From: JAFGJQ01 sp052034525
GTDB lineage: Bacteria; Planctomycetota; Phycisphaerae; UBA1845
Assembly (NCBI GenBank): GCA_052034525.1
Contig: JBPOIK010000117.1
Span: 1 to 64,000 of the forward strand
DNA length: 64,000 nt
Direction of reading: 5' to 3'
The notes beneath the pieces are model-generated. The model did no database searches. It was given only the letters and a program-made list of their open reading frames with translations, and was not told the origin of the DNA. Positions 1 through 9,325 of the stretch are shown here, one piece after another (within the stretch, counting starts at the first letter, position 1; every line of letters begins with the position of its first letter). A program made the translations under genes and the position numbers.

Positions 1-1516
1 GATCCGTGTCGCGGCCCGCCTCGAAATACTGATGTTCCCGGACAAATCGATCGAGCGGCGGCGGGAAGCGCATCACCAGCAGAATCACGCGCGGATGGGT
101 CCGCGCCAGGTCTTCGACCAGCCGGGATTGGCGGGCGAGCGTCGATCGATCATCGCCCAGCAGCGCCCCGATCATCGTGAAACGTGTGCCGCAGCGGCGA
201 TCCGCGTAGTAGTAGAAGCCCGCGTCCGCAATCCCCCAGACAAACACGAAATCCTCCGGCTCGGTGCATGCTGCCAGGCGCCGAGCCTGGTCTCGACCCC
301 AGAGCATTCGGTCGCCATAGCGGGGGAAGCCAACGAAGTCCGTCGGCGCCAGCAGGTAGTACAAGGACTGCGTGACCAGCAGGGACGCCACGACGACCAG
401 CCCATACACGGTCGACAGGAACGAGGCGGATGAAACCCGCCCGGCTCGGGGCGAATCGGCCATTTGCCCCGCAACGTCGAACACCACACCGGCCAGGATG
501 GCCAGACTCGGCAGCAGAAGAAGGTAGTAGTGGTTCCAGAACTGCCGCGGAAGGCAGACAGCGACAAAGCTGCCCATCGCGCAGCCGACCACGCAGCCGG
601 TCCAGGTGCGATCCCGACCTCTGCGCGTCAGCAGCAGCACGGCCAGACCCAGCCCACCCGCCAGCCAGAGCGACAGGGTCGTCCGGAACACCGGCCACGA
701 ACTCGCGCGGAAGAATTCGGCAAATCGCCCGAAGAACCCCGTACCCATTCGACTGTAGGTCAGGTTGTAGGTGAATACCGCGTCGTAGAAAACCGCGAAC
801 CGGCCTGTGGCGGCGAAATATCCCGCCACAGCTACCCATACCAGTGCCGGACCGGCCCCAAACGCGAGGGTTGTCCACGCGAGGCGCGGGAGCGCCCGTC
901 GCCTACTGCCGACCTGCCCGATCCACAAAACGACCAGCAGCGCCAGCCACTGGGCGGCAACCACGGTCTTCATGGTCGAGGCCAGCCCCAGCAACAGACC
1001 GGCCAGCAGAATGCGGATCCCGGCAGGACGCAGGAGACACGCCACGGCCCCGACCACCAGCGCGTTCATGTAAATCTCGCGATTGGCGCCTTCACCGGCC
1101 ATGCCCGGATCGCTGGACGCCATCGCGAACAGCAGCGCGGCGAACCAGGCCGCGCCCGGCCTCAGACCTTTCCGGGCCACCAGGAACACGAGCAGGAGTG
1201 TGGCCAGTGACCAGAGCAGCGCCATGACGCGGATGGCCGTTTCCGAATCACCGGCCAGGGCAATCAACCCGGCGAACAGGATGAACACGCCGGGCGGCTG
1301 ATGATCCCAGACGTCCACGTACAACTGGTCACCGGCCAGCAGACGCGCGCCGATATAGGCGTAGTTGCACTCGTCGGTCTCCAGGGGGCCGCCGAACGCA
1401 TGGAGGCGAAATGTCACCAGGATGACGACGGGCACGAGCAGCCATAACCATTCCCGGCGCGTGGGCCGGGTTGTCTCGCAAGGGGAGGAAGGCGGGCTGT
1501 CCGGGCTCCGCGGCAT
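1..1516 (-). CDS. GT39/ArnT-like membrane glycosyltransferase, 3' end cut by window edge
   Basis: Predicted multi-pass inner-membrane glycosyltransferase of the PMT_2/GT39 type, which moves sugars from polyprenyl-phosphate donors onto lipid or protein acceptors outside the membrane. Reading the minus strand gives 505 codons without a stop up to the window edge. After a short basic N-terminus comes a first membrane helix, then the acidic loop ETDECNYAYIGARLLAGD with the downstream WDHQPPGVFILF, which is the hallmark first periplasmic loop of this family. Many further hydrophobic helices follow, and a soluble C-terminal part begins. The ATG at 1516 is chosen because a -10 box ends 7 nt upstream. 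It diverges from birA. The acceptor cannot be told; the family call is firm, the substrate is unknown. Confidence 0.85.
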   Translation of the reverse strand, partial: MPRSPDSPPSSPCETTRPTRREWLWLLVPVVILVTFRLHAFGGPLETDECNYAYIGARLLAGDQLYVDVWDHQPPGVFILFAGLIALAGDSETAIRVMALLWSLATLLLVFLVARKGLRPGAAWFAALLFAMASSDPGMAGEGANREIYMNALVVGAVACLLRPAGIRILLAGLLLGLASTMKTVVAAQWLALLVVLWIGQVGSRRRALPRLAWTTLAFGAGPALVWVAVAGYFAATGRFAVFYDAVFTYNLTYSRMGTGFFGRFAEFFRASSWPVFRTTLSLWLAGGLGLAVLLLTRRGRDRTWTGCVVGCAMGSFVAVCLPRQFWNHYYLLLLPSLAILAGVVFDVAGQMADSPRAGRVSSASFLSTVYGLVVVASLLVTQSLYYLLAPTDFVGFPRYGDRMLWGRDQARRLAACTEPEDFVFVWGIADAGFYYYADRRCGTRFTMIGALLGDDRSTLARQSRLVEDLARTHPRVILLVMRFPPPLDRFVREHQYFEAGRDTD

Positions 1517-1523
1517 GCAGGGG

Positions 1524-1552
1524 ATCGTACGCCGGGGCGGTGGAGGTCGCAA
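1524..1552 (-). promoter_or_regulatory. Promoter of the GT39 gene, predicted leaderless
   Basis: On the minus strand TTGCGA (1552-1547), a 17-nt spacer and TACGAT (1529-1524) precede the ATG at 1516 by only 7 nt. Transcription would begin at or next to the A of the start codon. Confidence 0.55.
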
Positions 1553-1636
1553 CGCCGGGCAAGCGTTCACGCGGTCTCGACGTCCGGACGTCGGGCGGCG
1601 GTTTCGCCGAGCATGGATTCTGGTATCTTGGCCCGC

Positions 1637-2440
1637 ATGACAGACCCAGGTCCACTGAATGCGGAAGAGATATGCCGGGGGTTGATCACGCGGCGCATTC
1701 CGTCACGCGTGCTCGTGGTGGATTCTGTTACGAGCAGCAACGACGTGGCGTGGGAACATATCCAAACGGGGCCGGCAGACGGGCTGGCGATTTTCGCGGA
1801 ACACCAGACCTTAGGACGCGGCCGACACGGACGAGCCTGGCATTCGCCGCGCGGGGCCGGCGTGCTTTGCAGTGTTGTCCTCGACGATCCGACCGGCGCC
1901 TTGAAGGGGGGCGTGGTCGGGCTGGTGTGCGGAGTGGCGGCCTGTGACGCGGTCCGCGTGGCGACCCACGTGCCGGTGGAGCTGTCATGGCCGAATGATC
2001 TGATGGCGCGTGGTCGCAAGCTCGGGGGGATTCTGGTGGAGTCGCGGATGGGAATGCGGGGCAGTCGCGTGTTCGTGGTCGGCATCGGCATCAACTGCCT
2101 GCAGCATCGAGGCCATTTCCCCCCGGATTTGCGCGAGCGGGCCACCTCGCTGGATCTGGAGAGCAGCCAGCCGGTCGACCGAACGCGGGTGGCGCGGGCT
2201 CTTCTTCAACAGCTTGATGCGTGGCTGGCGGACCCTCGCGCGTTGAGCCCGGAGGTCGTCTGCGAGCGCTGGCGAGCCCGGGCGGTCGGATTGGGGCAAC
2301 CGATCCGGCTCTGGCACGGCGGACGCAAGTATGCCGGTGTGGTCGTAGACGTGGACCCGACATCAGCGCTGCTGGTTCAACTGGATCAGGGATCGCGCAT
2401 GCTGTTCGAAGCCGAGGGGACTATCGTTCTGGATGACTGA
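1637..2440 (+). CDS. birA: Biotin--[acetyl-CoA-carboxylase] ligase
   Basis: Activates biotin with ATP and attaches it to the biotin carboxyl carrier protein of acetyl-CoA carboxylase in the cytoplasm. The 267-residue product has the full ligase core: the biotinyl-AMP loop GRGRHGRAW (about residues 60-68), WPNDL (118-122), KLGGILVE (128-135) and GIGIN (149-153), then a C-terminal SH3-like part. There is no N-terminal helix-turn-helix, so it is a group I ligase and should not repress biotin genes. The ATG at 1637 is preferred to the in-frame ATG at 1613 because TATCTT lies 7 nt before it. Its TGA is followed with no gap by the ATG of the next gene, which suggests translational coupling. Confidence 0.93.
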   Translation: MTDPGPLNAEEICRGLITRRIPSRVLVVDSVTSSNDVAWEHIQTGPADGLAIFAEHQTLGRGRHGRAWHSPRGAGVLCSVVLDDPTGALKGGVVGLVCGVAACDAVRVATHVPVELSWPNDLMARGRKLGGILVESRMGMRGSRVFVVGIGINCLQHRGHFPPDLRERATSLDLESSQPVDRTRVARALLQQLDAWLADPRALSPEVVCERWRARAVGLGQPIRLWHGGRKYAGVVVDVDPTSALLVQLDQGSRMLFEAEGTIVLDD

Positions 2441-4606
2441 ATGAAACCGCGACGCACAGTCCGGATCGACGCGGCAGAACGGCGGCCACAGGATCGCATT
2501 CGGCCGGAGGATGCCGCGGCGGTGCTGGTCGGTGCCGGCGTCGGTCTGGCGGCGTTTGGTTTTGCGGAGCAGTGGTATCGCATTCTGGACCCCACGCCGC
2601 TGACGGCCCGGCTCGTGTGGGGCGCGGTGTTCGGAGGATTGAGCGTGGGGCCCGGCCTGCCGCCGGCGCTGGCTTTGTGGATCGGGACACGAGCGTTCCG
2701 CCGCGGGGCAACGCGGACCGCCCTGAGGGCCCGCCTGACGGTCAGTCAGGACGTGGATCAGGGCACGCTGTGGACGGTGTTGGCCGGTCTGGCTCTGGTG
2801 GCCGGCCTGGCTCTGCTGGGGCTGCCGCTTCTGGTTTCCTGCGGACGAGCCGCGTACGAGACCTTGCTGGGCCGATTTGTCTGGGGGACGGCCACGCTCA
2901 CCGCCCTGGAGGCGCTGCTGATCGCCGTCACGGCCGTGCCGGTTTTTGCGTTGCTGGGCTGGCTGATCAGTTGTGTCCCGATCGTCACCCGTTCCGCCGA
3001 ACGCTGGGATCCGCGCAGTGGACCGTGGATCCTGCTCGGCGCGGCGTTCGGCATTCTGGTGCCGGTGGGGATCGGCGAGGCGAAGGTTCCGCCGCCGGTC
3101 TGGATCGTGGCGGGCGCGGTTCCGTTTCTGGTGGTTGCGATCGTATCGGTCCAACGGTCGCAGGTCCATGCCGGCCGCCTCCGCGCCGGTCGAGAGACTG
3201 ATGCCCCCGCCCCGCTGGATGCCCGTGATCCCTGGCCCTCCATTCTTCGAGCGGCGGAGGCGATTGGAGCGGTGACTCTGGTCGTGGCTCTGTTCGGCTG
3301 GTGCCGGGCTGTGAGCATCCTGGCCCGATGCGAGCGCGGGGCCACCCTGGGGTTCTGGGGGGTGGGCCTGGCGGCCGTTGCCGGCGGGTGGGGATGGTCA
3401 TGCCGGCGCGACTGGACGCGGATCGGGTCCGTGGGCGCCTTGGGGGCCGTGTGCGTGGCGGCGGGAATTGCGATGGCCGTTCCGCTGGCGGTGATTGCCT
3501 GCGTATCTCCCGACATCGGTCCCCGCCCCACTCACGGTCCGTGGTTCTGGCTGCTGGTGGCGACGTGCGTGAGCGTGCCGGCGTTTTCTGGGGGTTACGT
3601 GACCGGGTCCGCGGCGGGCGCCGCGCTGGGCCGGATGGGGAACCGACCGACGGTCGGATCGGCATTGCTGTCGCGGGCGGCTCTTTCTGTCAGTGCGTGC
3701 CTTTATGTGATTCTCTGGCCGGTGCTGGCGGCGCTGGGGACGTACGCTCTGCTGGCGGCGGCGGCGTTGACGCTGCTCGCGCTGGGTGGCGTGCTCATCA
3801 TCCACGAACCGACCACGGGGCACCGTCCCCGCACCCGGCGGGTTGCGTGGCTCTTTCTCATTGTCATCGTCATGACGCTGATCCTGCCGCGTCCGGCCCA
3901 GACCTGGCTCGTCACGCGAACGGGCGAGCGCCTCCGTCTCCTGGAGTCACAATGGCTGACGGTCTCTCAATGGCGCGATGGGGCTGGGCAGGTGCAGGCC
4001 GAACCGCTTCCGCACCGCCGCGCAATCGAATCACGCTTCGCGCGGTCTCCGGTCGGCGGACCCCTGCTGTCGATGGAAAACATCCCGCGAGACGCCCGCG
4101 TGATGGGGTTGTTCGGCGTGTCTTTCCGATTGATGTCGGAGCTCGGCCTGCACCTGCCGGCGGAAACGCTGCATTCGTTTGATCCCAGCGTTCGCGGCCG
4201 GTCAGCGCCGCATGAGATCGCCAACGACCGCACCAGCCCGACGTCGGCCACCCGAGCGCTGCGCACAAAGCACGACCTGGCCGTCGTGGTGACCGATCTG
4301 CACACGCTCTCTCCCGCCGTGCGCGATCGCCTGCTCAGTACCGGGTTCCTGCCGCGCATGCGCGGCGCGCTGGGGCCGGACGGAATGGCGATCCTTCTGG
4401 TGCCCGTGCAGACCATGTCGCCCGACGAGCTGGATCGCTGGATTCAGGGAGTCCGGACGGTCTCCGGCGATCGGCTCGGCTGGACCTGCCTGAACACATC
4501 CTGGGATTCGGTACTCGTGCTGGTGTTCGGCAACGACGGTCAGTGGCGTGAACGCTGGTCGCGCTGGTCACGCCATCCGCTGCGCCCGGCGTCCGAGCTG
4601 CCGTGA
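2441..4606 (+). CDS. Large multi-pass membrane protein of unknown function
   Basis: A 721-residue protein whose first 480 residues or so contain about a dozen hydrophobic segments, followed by a soluble C-terminal region. I do not recognise a clear family. The overall plan (transporter-like membrane half plus a C-terminal part reading GPDGMAILLVPVQTMSPDEL near residue 645) recalls the membrane-bound spermidine-synthase-like proteins common in planctomycetes. However, no intact SAM-binding glycine motif was found, so a degenerate enzyme domain is only a guess. The start codon directly abuts the birA stop (TGAATG), implying co-translation with birA although no functional link is obvious. Confidence 0.8.
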   Translation: MKPRRTVRIDAAERRPQDRIRPEDAAAVLVGAGVGLAAFGFAEQWYRILDPTPLTARLVWGAVFGGLSVGPGLPPALALWIGTRAFRRGATRTALRARLTVSQDVDQGTLWTVLAGLALVAGLALLGLPLLVSCGRAAYETLLGRFVWGTATLTALEALLIAVTAVPVFALLGWLISCVPIVTRSAERWDPRSGPWILLGAAFGILVPVGIGEAKVPPPVWIVAGAVPFLVVAIVSVQRSQVHAGRLRAGRETDAPAPLDARDPWPSILRAAEAIGAVTLVVALFGWCRAVSILARCERGATLGFWGVGLAAVAGGWGWSCRRDWTRIGSVGALGAVCVAAGIAMAVPLAVIACVSPDIGPRPTHGPWFWLLVATCVSVPAFSGGYVTGSAAGAALGRMGNRPTVGSALLSRAALSVSACLYVILWPVLAALGTYALLAAAALTLLALGGVLIIHEPTTGHRPRTRRVAWLFLIVIVMTLILPRPAQTWLVTRTGERLRLLESQWLTVSQWRDGAGQVQAEPLPHRRAIESRFARSPVGGPLLSMENIPRDARVMGLFGVSFRLMSELGLHLPAETLHSFDPSVRGRSAPHEIANDRTSPTSATRALRTKHDLAVVVTDLHTLSPAVRDRLLSTGFLPRMRGALGPDGMAILLVPVQTMSPDELDRWIQGVRTVSGDRLGWTCLNTSWDSVLVLVFGNDGQWRERWSRWSRHPLRPASELP

Positions 4607-4683
4607 CAAAACGCGGGCCCACCGTCGATCCGACCTGGCCTCCGCGGCCGGCATCGCCGGGTTCTCACCCGGGATGGGGCGGC

Positions 4684-4697
4684 TACCATATCCGGCC
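4684..4697 (+). promoter_or_regulatory. -10 box directly before the alpha/beta hydrolase start
   Basis: TACCAT at 4684-4689 lies 8 nt upstream of the ATG at 4698, with a weak TTCTCA 16 nt further upstream. The arrangement matches the other predicted leaderless genes of this window and decides between the candidate starts. Confidence 0.4.
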
Positions 4698-5507
4698 ATG
4701 AGCATTGCCGACCGGTTCTTCTACGCTCCGACGCGGGTCCTCTACGACCACCCCCGCGCGTGCGGCCTGACGTTCGAATCCGTCCATTTCTGTTCCGACG
4801 CGGACGTGCGGCTGCACGGCTGGTTCTTTCCGGCGACGGCAACCGCACGCGGGACGATCGTGCACGCCCACGGCAACGCGGGCAACATCAGCGCGCATTT
4901 TCCATATGTGGCCTGGCTGCCCGAACGCGGCTGGAACGTGTTGTGCTTTGACTATCGCGGATACGGTCAATCGCAGGGCCGCCCGACGCGGGCGGGCACG
5001 CTTGCCGACGTCCGCGCCGCCATCGAATACGTGCGGACCCGGACGGACGTGGATCCCGATCGCGTCGTGCTGTTCGGCCAGTCCATCGGAGGAACGCTCA
5101 GCCTGGTCGCGGCCGTCGGACGCGACGACCTGAGAGGGCTCGTCATTGACGGCGCGTTCGCCGCGTACCGGCGCGAGGCGCGCGAAGTGCTCCGACGGTC
5201 TGTGCTGTGGGCCGTGGCGGGTCCGGTGTCGGCCTGCCTGGTCAGCGACGACGCCTCCCCCATCGAGATCGCGGACCGGCTGCCCGCCATTCCCAAGCTG
5301 TTCATCTGTGGGACCGCGGACCGCATCGTGCATCCGCGGCATTCAATCGATCTGTTTGAGGCCGCCCCGGAGCCCAAGCAACTCTACACGATCGAAGGCG
5401 GAGAGCATTGCGACTGGATGTTTGCCGACTCCGACGGCCATCGCGCGCGGGTCGCGTCGTTCCTCGATGAGTGTGTCGGCTCAGGTTCCCGTCTCACGCG
5501 TGCCTGA
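4698..5507 (+). CDS. Alpha/beta hydrolase (BEM46/YfhR-like)
   Basis: A 269-residue serine hydrolase of the alpha/beta fold. Visible elements are the oxyanion-type HGNAGN (58-63), DYRGYGQSQG after strand 4, the nucleophile elbow GQSIGG with Ser129, the acid in CGTADRIV (Asp208) and the catalytic His in GGEHCDW (His237). This is the pattern of the BEM46/ABHD13 group of membrane-associated hydrolases of unknown substrate. A hydrophobic N-terminus is not evident. An in-frame ATG exists at 4548 but lies inside the preceding gene; 4698 fits the family length and has its own -10 box. The last 27 nt overlap the convergent purN gene. Confidence 0.9.
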   Translation: MSIADRFFYAPTRVLYDHPRACGLTFESVHFCSDADVRLHGWFFPATATARGTIVHAHGNAGNISAHFPYVAWLPERGWNVLCFDYRGYGQSQGRPTRAGTLADVRAAIEYVRTRTDVDPDRVVLFGQSIGGTLSLVAAVGRDDLRGLVIDGAFAAYRREAREVLRRSVLWAVAGPVSACLVSDDASPIEIADRLPAIPKLFICGTADRIVHPRHSIDLFEAAPEPKQLYTIEGGEHCDWMFADSDGHRARVASFLDECVGSGSRLTRA

Positions 5508-6146
5508 GCCTTCCGGCGCGATCTGGACGTGGCTGCCGACCACCAGAAGCCGCCCGGCCGCAAACAGCCGGATCGCCTCCGGATAGGCCTCTTTTTCCGC
5601 CGCAAAAACGCGATCGGCCAGGGTTTCGGCGGTGTCGTCCGGCGCTACCGGCACCCGTCGTTGCAGGATGATCGGGCCGTGGTCGTATTCATTGTCGGCA
5701 AAATGCACGGTACATCCGCTGACCGAGCGTCCCGCCGCAAGCACGGCCTCGTGAACCCGGTGCCCGTGAAATCCCTTGCCCCCGAACTCAGGCAGCAGCG
5801 CCGGATGGATGTTCATCACCCGGTTCTCGAACGCGGCGGGCACACGCCAGAAAGCAAGAAAGCCGGCCATGCACACAAGGTCCGCATTGGCCCGGATCAG
5901 GGTCTCTGTTACGCGACGATCGAACTCCGCCTGGGTCGTGCCCTTCCGCGGGACGATGGCGGGTTCGTATCCGAGGGTTCTGGCCCGCTCCACGCCGAAT
6001 GCATCCGGGCGCGAGGACACCACCTGAACAATCCGCGCCGGGATCGCGTGGGACACCGCCGCCTCGTGGAGATACTGGAGCGATCGGCCGCCGCCGGACA
6101 GCAGCACGGCCAATCGAAGCGTTCGGGATGGGTCGGTGTCATCCAT
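5481..6146 (-). CDS. purN: Phosphoribosylglycinamide formyltransferase
   Basis: Transfers a formyl group from 10-formyltetrahydrofolate to glycinamide ribonucleotide, the third step of purine synthesis. The 221-residue protein shows the N-terminal phosphate-binding LLSGGGRSL, the catalytic NIHPALLPEFGGKGFHG (Asn112, His114) and the TVHFADNEYDHGPII segment containing the essential Asp155. A start at 6146 is chosen because GGGAG lies 8 nt upstream; another in-frame start is at 6167. The C-terminal codons overlap the convergent hydrolase gene by 27 nt. The 5' side faces the divergent PflX-like gene. No other pur genes are nearby. Confidence 0.95.
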   Translation of the reverse strand: MDDTDPSRTLRLAVLLSGGGRSLQYLHEAAVSHAIPARIVQVVSSRPDAFGVERARTLGYEPAIVPRKGTTQAEFDRRVTETLIRANADLVCMAGFLAFWRVPAAFENRVMNIHPALLPEFGGKGFHGHRVHEAVLAAGRSVSGCTVHFADNEYDHGPIILQRRVPVAPDDTAETLADRVFAAEKEAYPEAIRLFAAGRLLVVGSHVQIAPEGSGTRETGT

Positions 6147-6276
6147 GCAAGCGGCTCCCTGTGACACGACGGCATCATGCGATCAACACGGCCGCTCCGC
6201 AAGCCGGGCGCCGAACCGCTCGCCGTTCCCCCCGGGAGAACCCGCGGCCCGGTCCGCCGGATGCTCCGCCGCATGG

Positions 6277-6282
6277 TATACT
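6277..6282 (+). promoter_or_regulatory. -10 box TATACT of the PflX-like gene
   Basis: TATACT ends 6 nt before the GTG at 6289. No convincing -35 is present. Predicts a leaderless transcript and supports the GTG start. Confidence 0.5.
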
Positions 6283-6288
6283 GCCCGC

Positions 6289-7260
6289 GTGAACGCAACA
6301 CCGGATGATCGAGTGGACGCCCGGCTCGACCGACCGTCCTATCTTCGGCCGCACATCGCCGCGGACCTGGTTCGCCGGGCGGCGCAGGCCGTGGCCCACC
6401 TGGCGTGCTGCCGGGCCTGTCCGCGCGACTGCGGAGTGGACCGCACGCACGGAGCCGAGGGTGTCTGCCAAACCGGACGGCTGGCCCGCGTCGCCTCCGC
6501 CTTCGCCCATTTTGGAGAGGAGAGCTGCCTGGTCGGAACGAACGGATCCGGAACGATCTTTTTCGGCCGATGCAATCTGGCCTGCGTCTTCTGCCAGAAT
6601 GCGGACATCAGCCAGCAGACGGCCGGCCAGGCCCTGGACGCCCGGAGCATCGCCGAACGGATGCTCGGGCTTCAGAACGCCGGATGCCACAACATCAACT
6701 TCGTCTCACCGTCTCACGTGGTGCCGCAGATTCTCGAGGCGGTGGCCGCGGCGGTGCCCCGCGGACTGCGGGTCCCGCTGGTGTACAACTCCAACGCCTA
6801 CGATTCCGTGGAAACGCTGGCGCAACTGGACGGCGTGATCGACATCTACATGCCGGATTTCAAGTTCTGGACGCCCGCGTCGGCCGCCCGCTATTGCCAG
6901 GCCGAAGATTACCCCGCGCGTGCGCGGGCCGCCCTGCGGGAGATGCACCGCCAGGTGGGCGATCTGCGGATCGACGCCCGCGGCATCGCCCGGCGCGGAC
7001 TGCTCGTGCGCCACCTGGTCATGCCCGGGTTGCAAGGCGAGTCGGCCGAGATCCTTCACTGGCTGGCGAGCGAGCTCTCGCCGGACACGTTTGTGAATCT
7101 GATGGCGCAGTATCGCCCCGCGCATCGCGTCGGCGGCCACCTGATCCGGGCCGAAAAAGGTGCGGGGTTTTCCGAAATCAATCGCCCGGTACGCCCGGAT
7201 GAGATGGAACAGGCGTTCGCGACCGCCCGCAACGCCGGCCTGCACCGCTTCGCGGACTGA
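6289..7260 (+). CDS. Radical SAM protein of the PflX (COG1313) type
   Basis: A 323-residue radical SAM enzyme. The cluster-binding CxxxCxxC is CNLACVFC (Cys95, 99, 102), preceded by an N-terminal Cys set (40, 41, 44, 48, 60) that is typical of PflX-like proteins, and followed by the conserved SPSHVV and IDIYMPDFKFW stretches. The family resembles pyruvate formate-lyase activating enzymes, but no glycyl radical enzyme is encoded nearby, so the target is unknown. The GTG start is favoured by the adjacent -10 box and by the family's N-terminus; an in-frame ATG at 6136 would lie inside the divergent purN region. Transcribed alone and convergent with truD. Confidence 0.88.
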   Translation: MNATPDDRVDARLDRPSYLRPHIAADLVRRAAQAVAHLACCRACPRDCGVDRTHGAEGVCQTGRLARVASAFAHFGEESCLVGTNGSGTIFFGRCNLACVFCQNADISQQTAGQALDARSIAERMLGLQNAGCHNINFVSPSHVVPQILEAVAAAVPRGLRVPLVYNSNAYDSVETLAQLDGVIDIYMPDFKFWTPASAARYCQAEDYPARARAALREMHRQVGDLRIDARGIARRGLLVRHLVMPGLQGESAEILHWLASELSPDTFVNLMAQYRPAHRVGGHLIRAEKGAGFSEINRPVRPDEMEQAFATARNAGLHRFAD

Positions 7261-7291
7261 CCGCATCACCCGGGCCGTGGAGCCGGACCGG

Positions 7292-8533
7292 TCAGAACCC
7301 GACGTTCGTCTCCGGTGTCTTGCAGATTTCGCGGAGCACGGTCGTCGCGTAACAGCCGGAATCCAGGGCAAACGAGATGCAAACATAGGGACCCCGGTCG
7401 TCCATCCCCGTGTCCACCTCGCAGTCTCTCGCCCGAAAGCGCAGCGGACGGCGGGCGCCCTGCACGTGCCGGTGCTCGGCCAGCCGTTCCAGAGTCAGCC
7501 CGGCTTCCGCCAGCACTCGCGCCTCCGATTGGCCGGGTTCGCTCTGTGCAGCTTTCATCTTCCGGCCGAACAACGGCCCGGAGGGAGAAATCTCAAACGC
7601 GTCGCAGCGCGGTTGCTCGGCGGCGGCGTCTTCCACCAGGAACGAGGCCCCGTTTGCGTGTTTCCACGCCACGTCGCCGTTCACGAGCCGATCGATGGTC
7701 GTAACCCGCTCGGCCAGCACGCGGTTGAAAAAAGCGCTTTGCAGCGCGGAAACGTACAGCAGGGCGAGCTTGCGATCGATCGCCCGCCAGGCTTTGCGGG
7801 CGTCGCCGCGGGATTTCTGCATGGCCGCACAAAGGCGACGCTGCTCGTGGGACGCGCGCGGCCATGCCTCCAGCGCCGCCGCGAAGTCTCCCCGATCGAA
7901 GTGTCCGCGCGCGATGCGAACCTCGCCGGTGTCCGTCGGGCCGGGTCGTCCACAGACCAGGGCAACGGCCTGGTCGAAATCGCCCCGCAGAACGGCCAGC
8001 CCCACCGCCGCGTTGTCGCCGCGACGACCGAAACGCTGTTCGCCGAAATAGTTCGGTACGCCGCGGCGCCCAAGAGTGTCCAGAGTCGCCGCCACGCGCG
8101 ACAGCGCATCACGCGCCGTGTCGCGCACCTTGATCACGAAGCGGTTGCCCCGCAAATGGCCGACTTTGAGCTTGTTCGTGTGCCGCCGAGTCCAGAGCAC
8201 GCGCAACCCGGGCCAGCAAAGACGCTGTACCGCGTCCTCCTCCACATGCTCCAGGCTGAAGGTCTGCCGGGCGACGGCGTGAGCGTCTTTCATCCCGGCA
8301 TAGCCGATCTCGCGAGGGTCGCGGCGAAGAGCGCGGGCGATCATCTGCACGGCCTGGGGGGTGGACAGGCCGTTCTTCTCGATGCCGAAGTATACGTGCG
8401 TGCCTTCTCCGCACGGTTCGTAGAGGGGAATCTCTTCAACCTCAAAATCCTCGTTGTACCGCTTGATCACCCCGCCGATACCGGGTTGGTCCACCGTGAG
8501 AAACGGACACTCTGTGGGAGACAGAAGATTCAT
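7292..8533 (-). CDS. truD: tRNA pseudouridine(13) synthase
   Basis: Isomerises uridine 13 of tRNA to pseudouridine. The 413-residue product has the TruD N-terminal KRYNEDFEVEE, the catalytic motif GMKDAHAV with Asp83 in the place of E. coli Asp80, NYFGEQRFGRRGDN in the centre and the C-terminal YATTVLREI. It is longer than E. coli TruD (349) because of the TRUD insertion domain in the middle. The ATG at 8533 is chosen because it begins just before the conserved region and lies 7 nt after the stop of the upstream zinc-ribbon gene on the same strand, so the two are probably one transcript. Confidence 0.94.
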   Translation of the reverse strand: MNLLSPTECPFLTVDQPGIGGVIKRYNEDFEVEEIPLYEPCGEGTHVYFGIEKNGLSTPQAVQMIARALRRDPREIGYAGMKDAHAVARQTFSLEHVEEDAVQRLCWPGLRVLWTRRHTNKLKVGHLRGNRFVIKVRDTARDALSRVAATLDTLGRRGVPNYFGEQRFGRRGDNAAVGLAVLRGDFDQAVALVCGRPGPTDTGEVRIARGHFDRGDFAAALEAWPRASHEQRRLCAAMQKSRGDARKAWRAIDRKLALLYVSALQSAFFNRVLAERVTTIDRLVNGDVAWKHANGASFLVEDAAAEQPRCDAFEISPSGPLFGRKMKAAQSEPGQSEARVLAEAGLTLERLAEHRHVQGARRPLRFRARDCEVDTGMDDRGPYVCISFALDSGCYATTVLREICKTPETNVGF

Positions 8534-8540
8534 GTCTTCG

Positions 8541-9266
8541 TCAACTCTGCGGCGAGGCGCCCGTGTCGTGATCGGGCGGGACCGCGGCGTACGGAATCGA
8601 CCGGCCGGCCGGCGGCACAATGCCCGGGCTCCGGAACTGCGGCAAATCGGCCAGCACCGCTTCGCACACGCCGCTCAGACGAATGAAATCCTCGCCGATG
8701 CGCGTGGCTCGCACGGGTCGTCCCCAGTACAGCCAGATGCCGACCGCCAGAAAAATCGACAACGACATCGACACCCCCAGAAGAGCTTGTCCGAATACGA
8801 TCCCCAGAACTCCCAGTACAGCCGCCAGGCCAAGCACAAGGCCCATCACGATTGACGCGTTTCGACGCTGGCGTCGATGACGGGCGCAGAGCCCTATGCG
8901 AATCGTGGCCGTCTTGAGCGTGACCATCGAAACCACAATGTACACCACCAGGCCACACGAAAAAGACAAGCAGGCGACCAGAAGTATCAGGAAGATTGCC
9001 GGGTGCTTCCACACGAGACGCACGTCTTCCAGTTCGCTCACCTCCTCGCCGCATTTCACACACCGAAGCGGAAGCACGCCGGATCGGCTCATCACGAGCT
9101 GTCGCCCGTCCCGCCATAAGCACCATCTCCTGTCGAACGGCAGACCGCATTCCGGACACCGACCGGTCTGAGGCAACCCGCGCAGCAGGTAGCCACATCC
9201 GGTGCAGTGGGAAAGGTGTTCCCCCGCCTGCAGCCAGTCGGGTCGGGTATTGGACCTCTTCGCCAT
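8541..9266 (-). CDS. Double zinc-ribbon membrane protein
   Basis: A 241-residue protein of unknown function, of a type common in planctomycetes. The N-terminus carries a zinc ribbon, CTGCGYLLRGLPQTGRCPECG (Cys21, 24, 37, 40), followed by a second pair, CVKCGEEV (Cys69, 72), which is completed by the later GLCARHRRQRR segment. Between and after these lie about four hydrophobic helices (roughly 88-115 and 140-185). The order of C..C pair, WKHP helix, then GLC.RHR is characteristic of a family of small membrane proteins of unknown role. It precedes truD by 7 nt, probably in an operon; the pairing gives no functional clue. Confidence 0.82.
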   Translation of the reverse strand: MAKRSNTRPDWLQAGEHLSHCTGCGYLLRGLPQTGRCPECGLPFDRRWCLWRDGRQLVMSRSGVLPLRCVKCGEEVSELEDVRLVWKHPAIFLILLVACLSFSCGLVVYIVVSMVTLKTATIRIGLCARHRRQRRNASIVMGLVLGLAAVLGVLGIVFGQALLGVSMSLSIFLAVGIWLYWGRPVRATRIGEDFIRLSGVCEAVLADLPQFRSPGIVPPAGRSIPYAAVPPDHDTGASPQS

Positions 9267-9325
9267 GCCGACCGCCGCATCCCCGCTGCATTCCCGATCA
9301 CCTGATTCACCCAATGCCGGCGCGA

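Noticed and set aside
464..1210. A 248-codon plus-strand frame
   Set aside because: Antisense to the GT39 glycosyltransferase, which shows clear membrane helices and the family loop on the minus strand.
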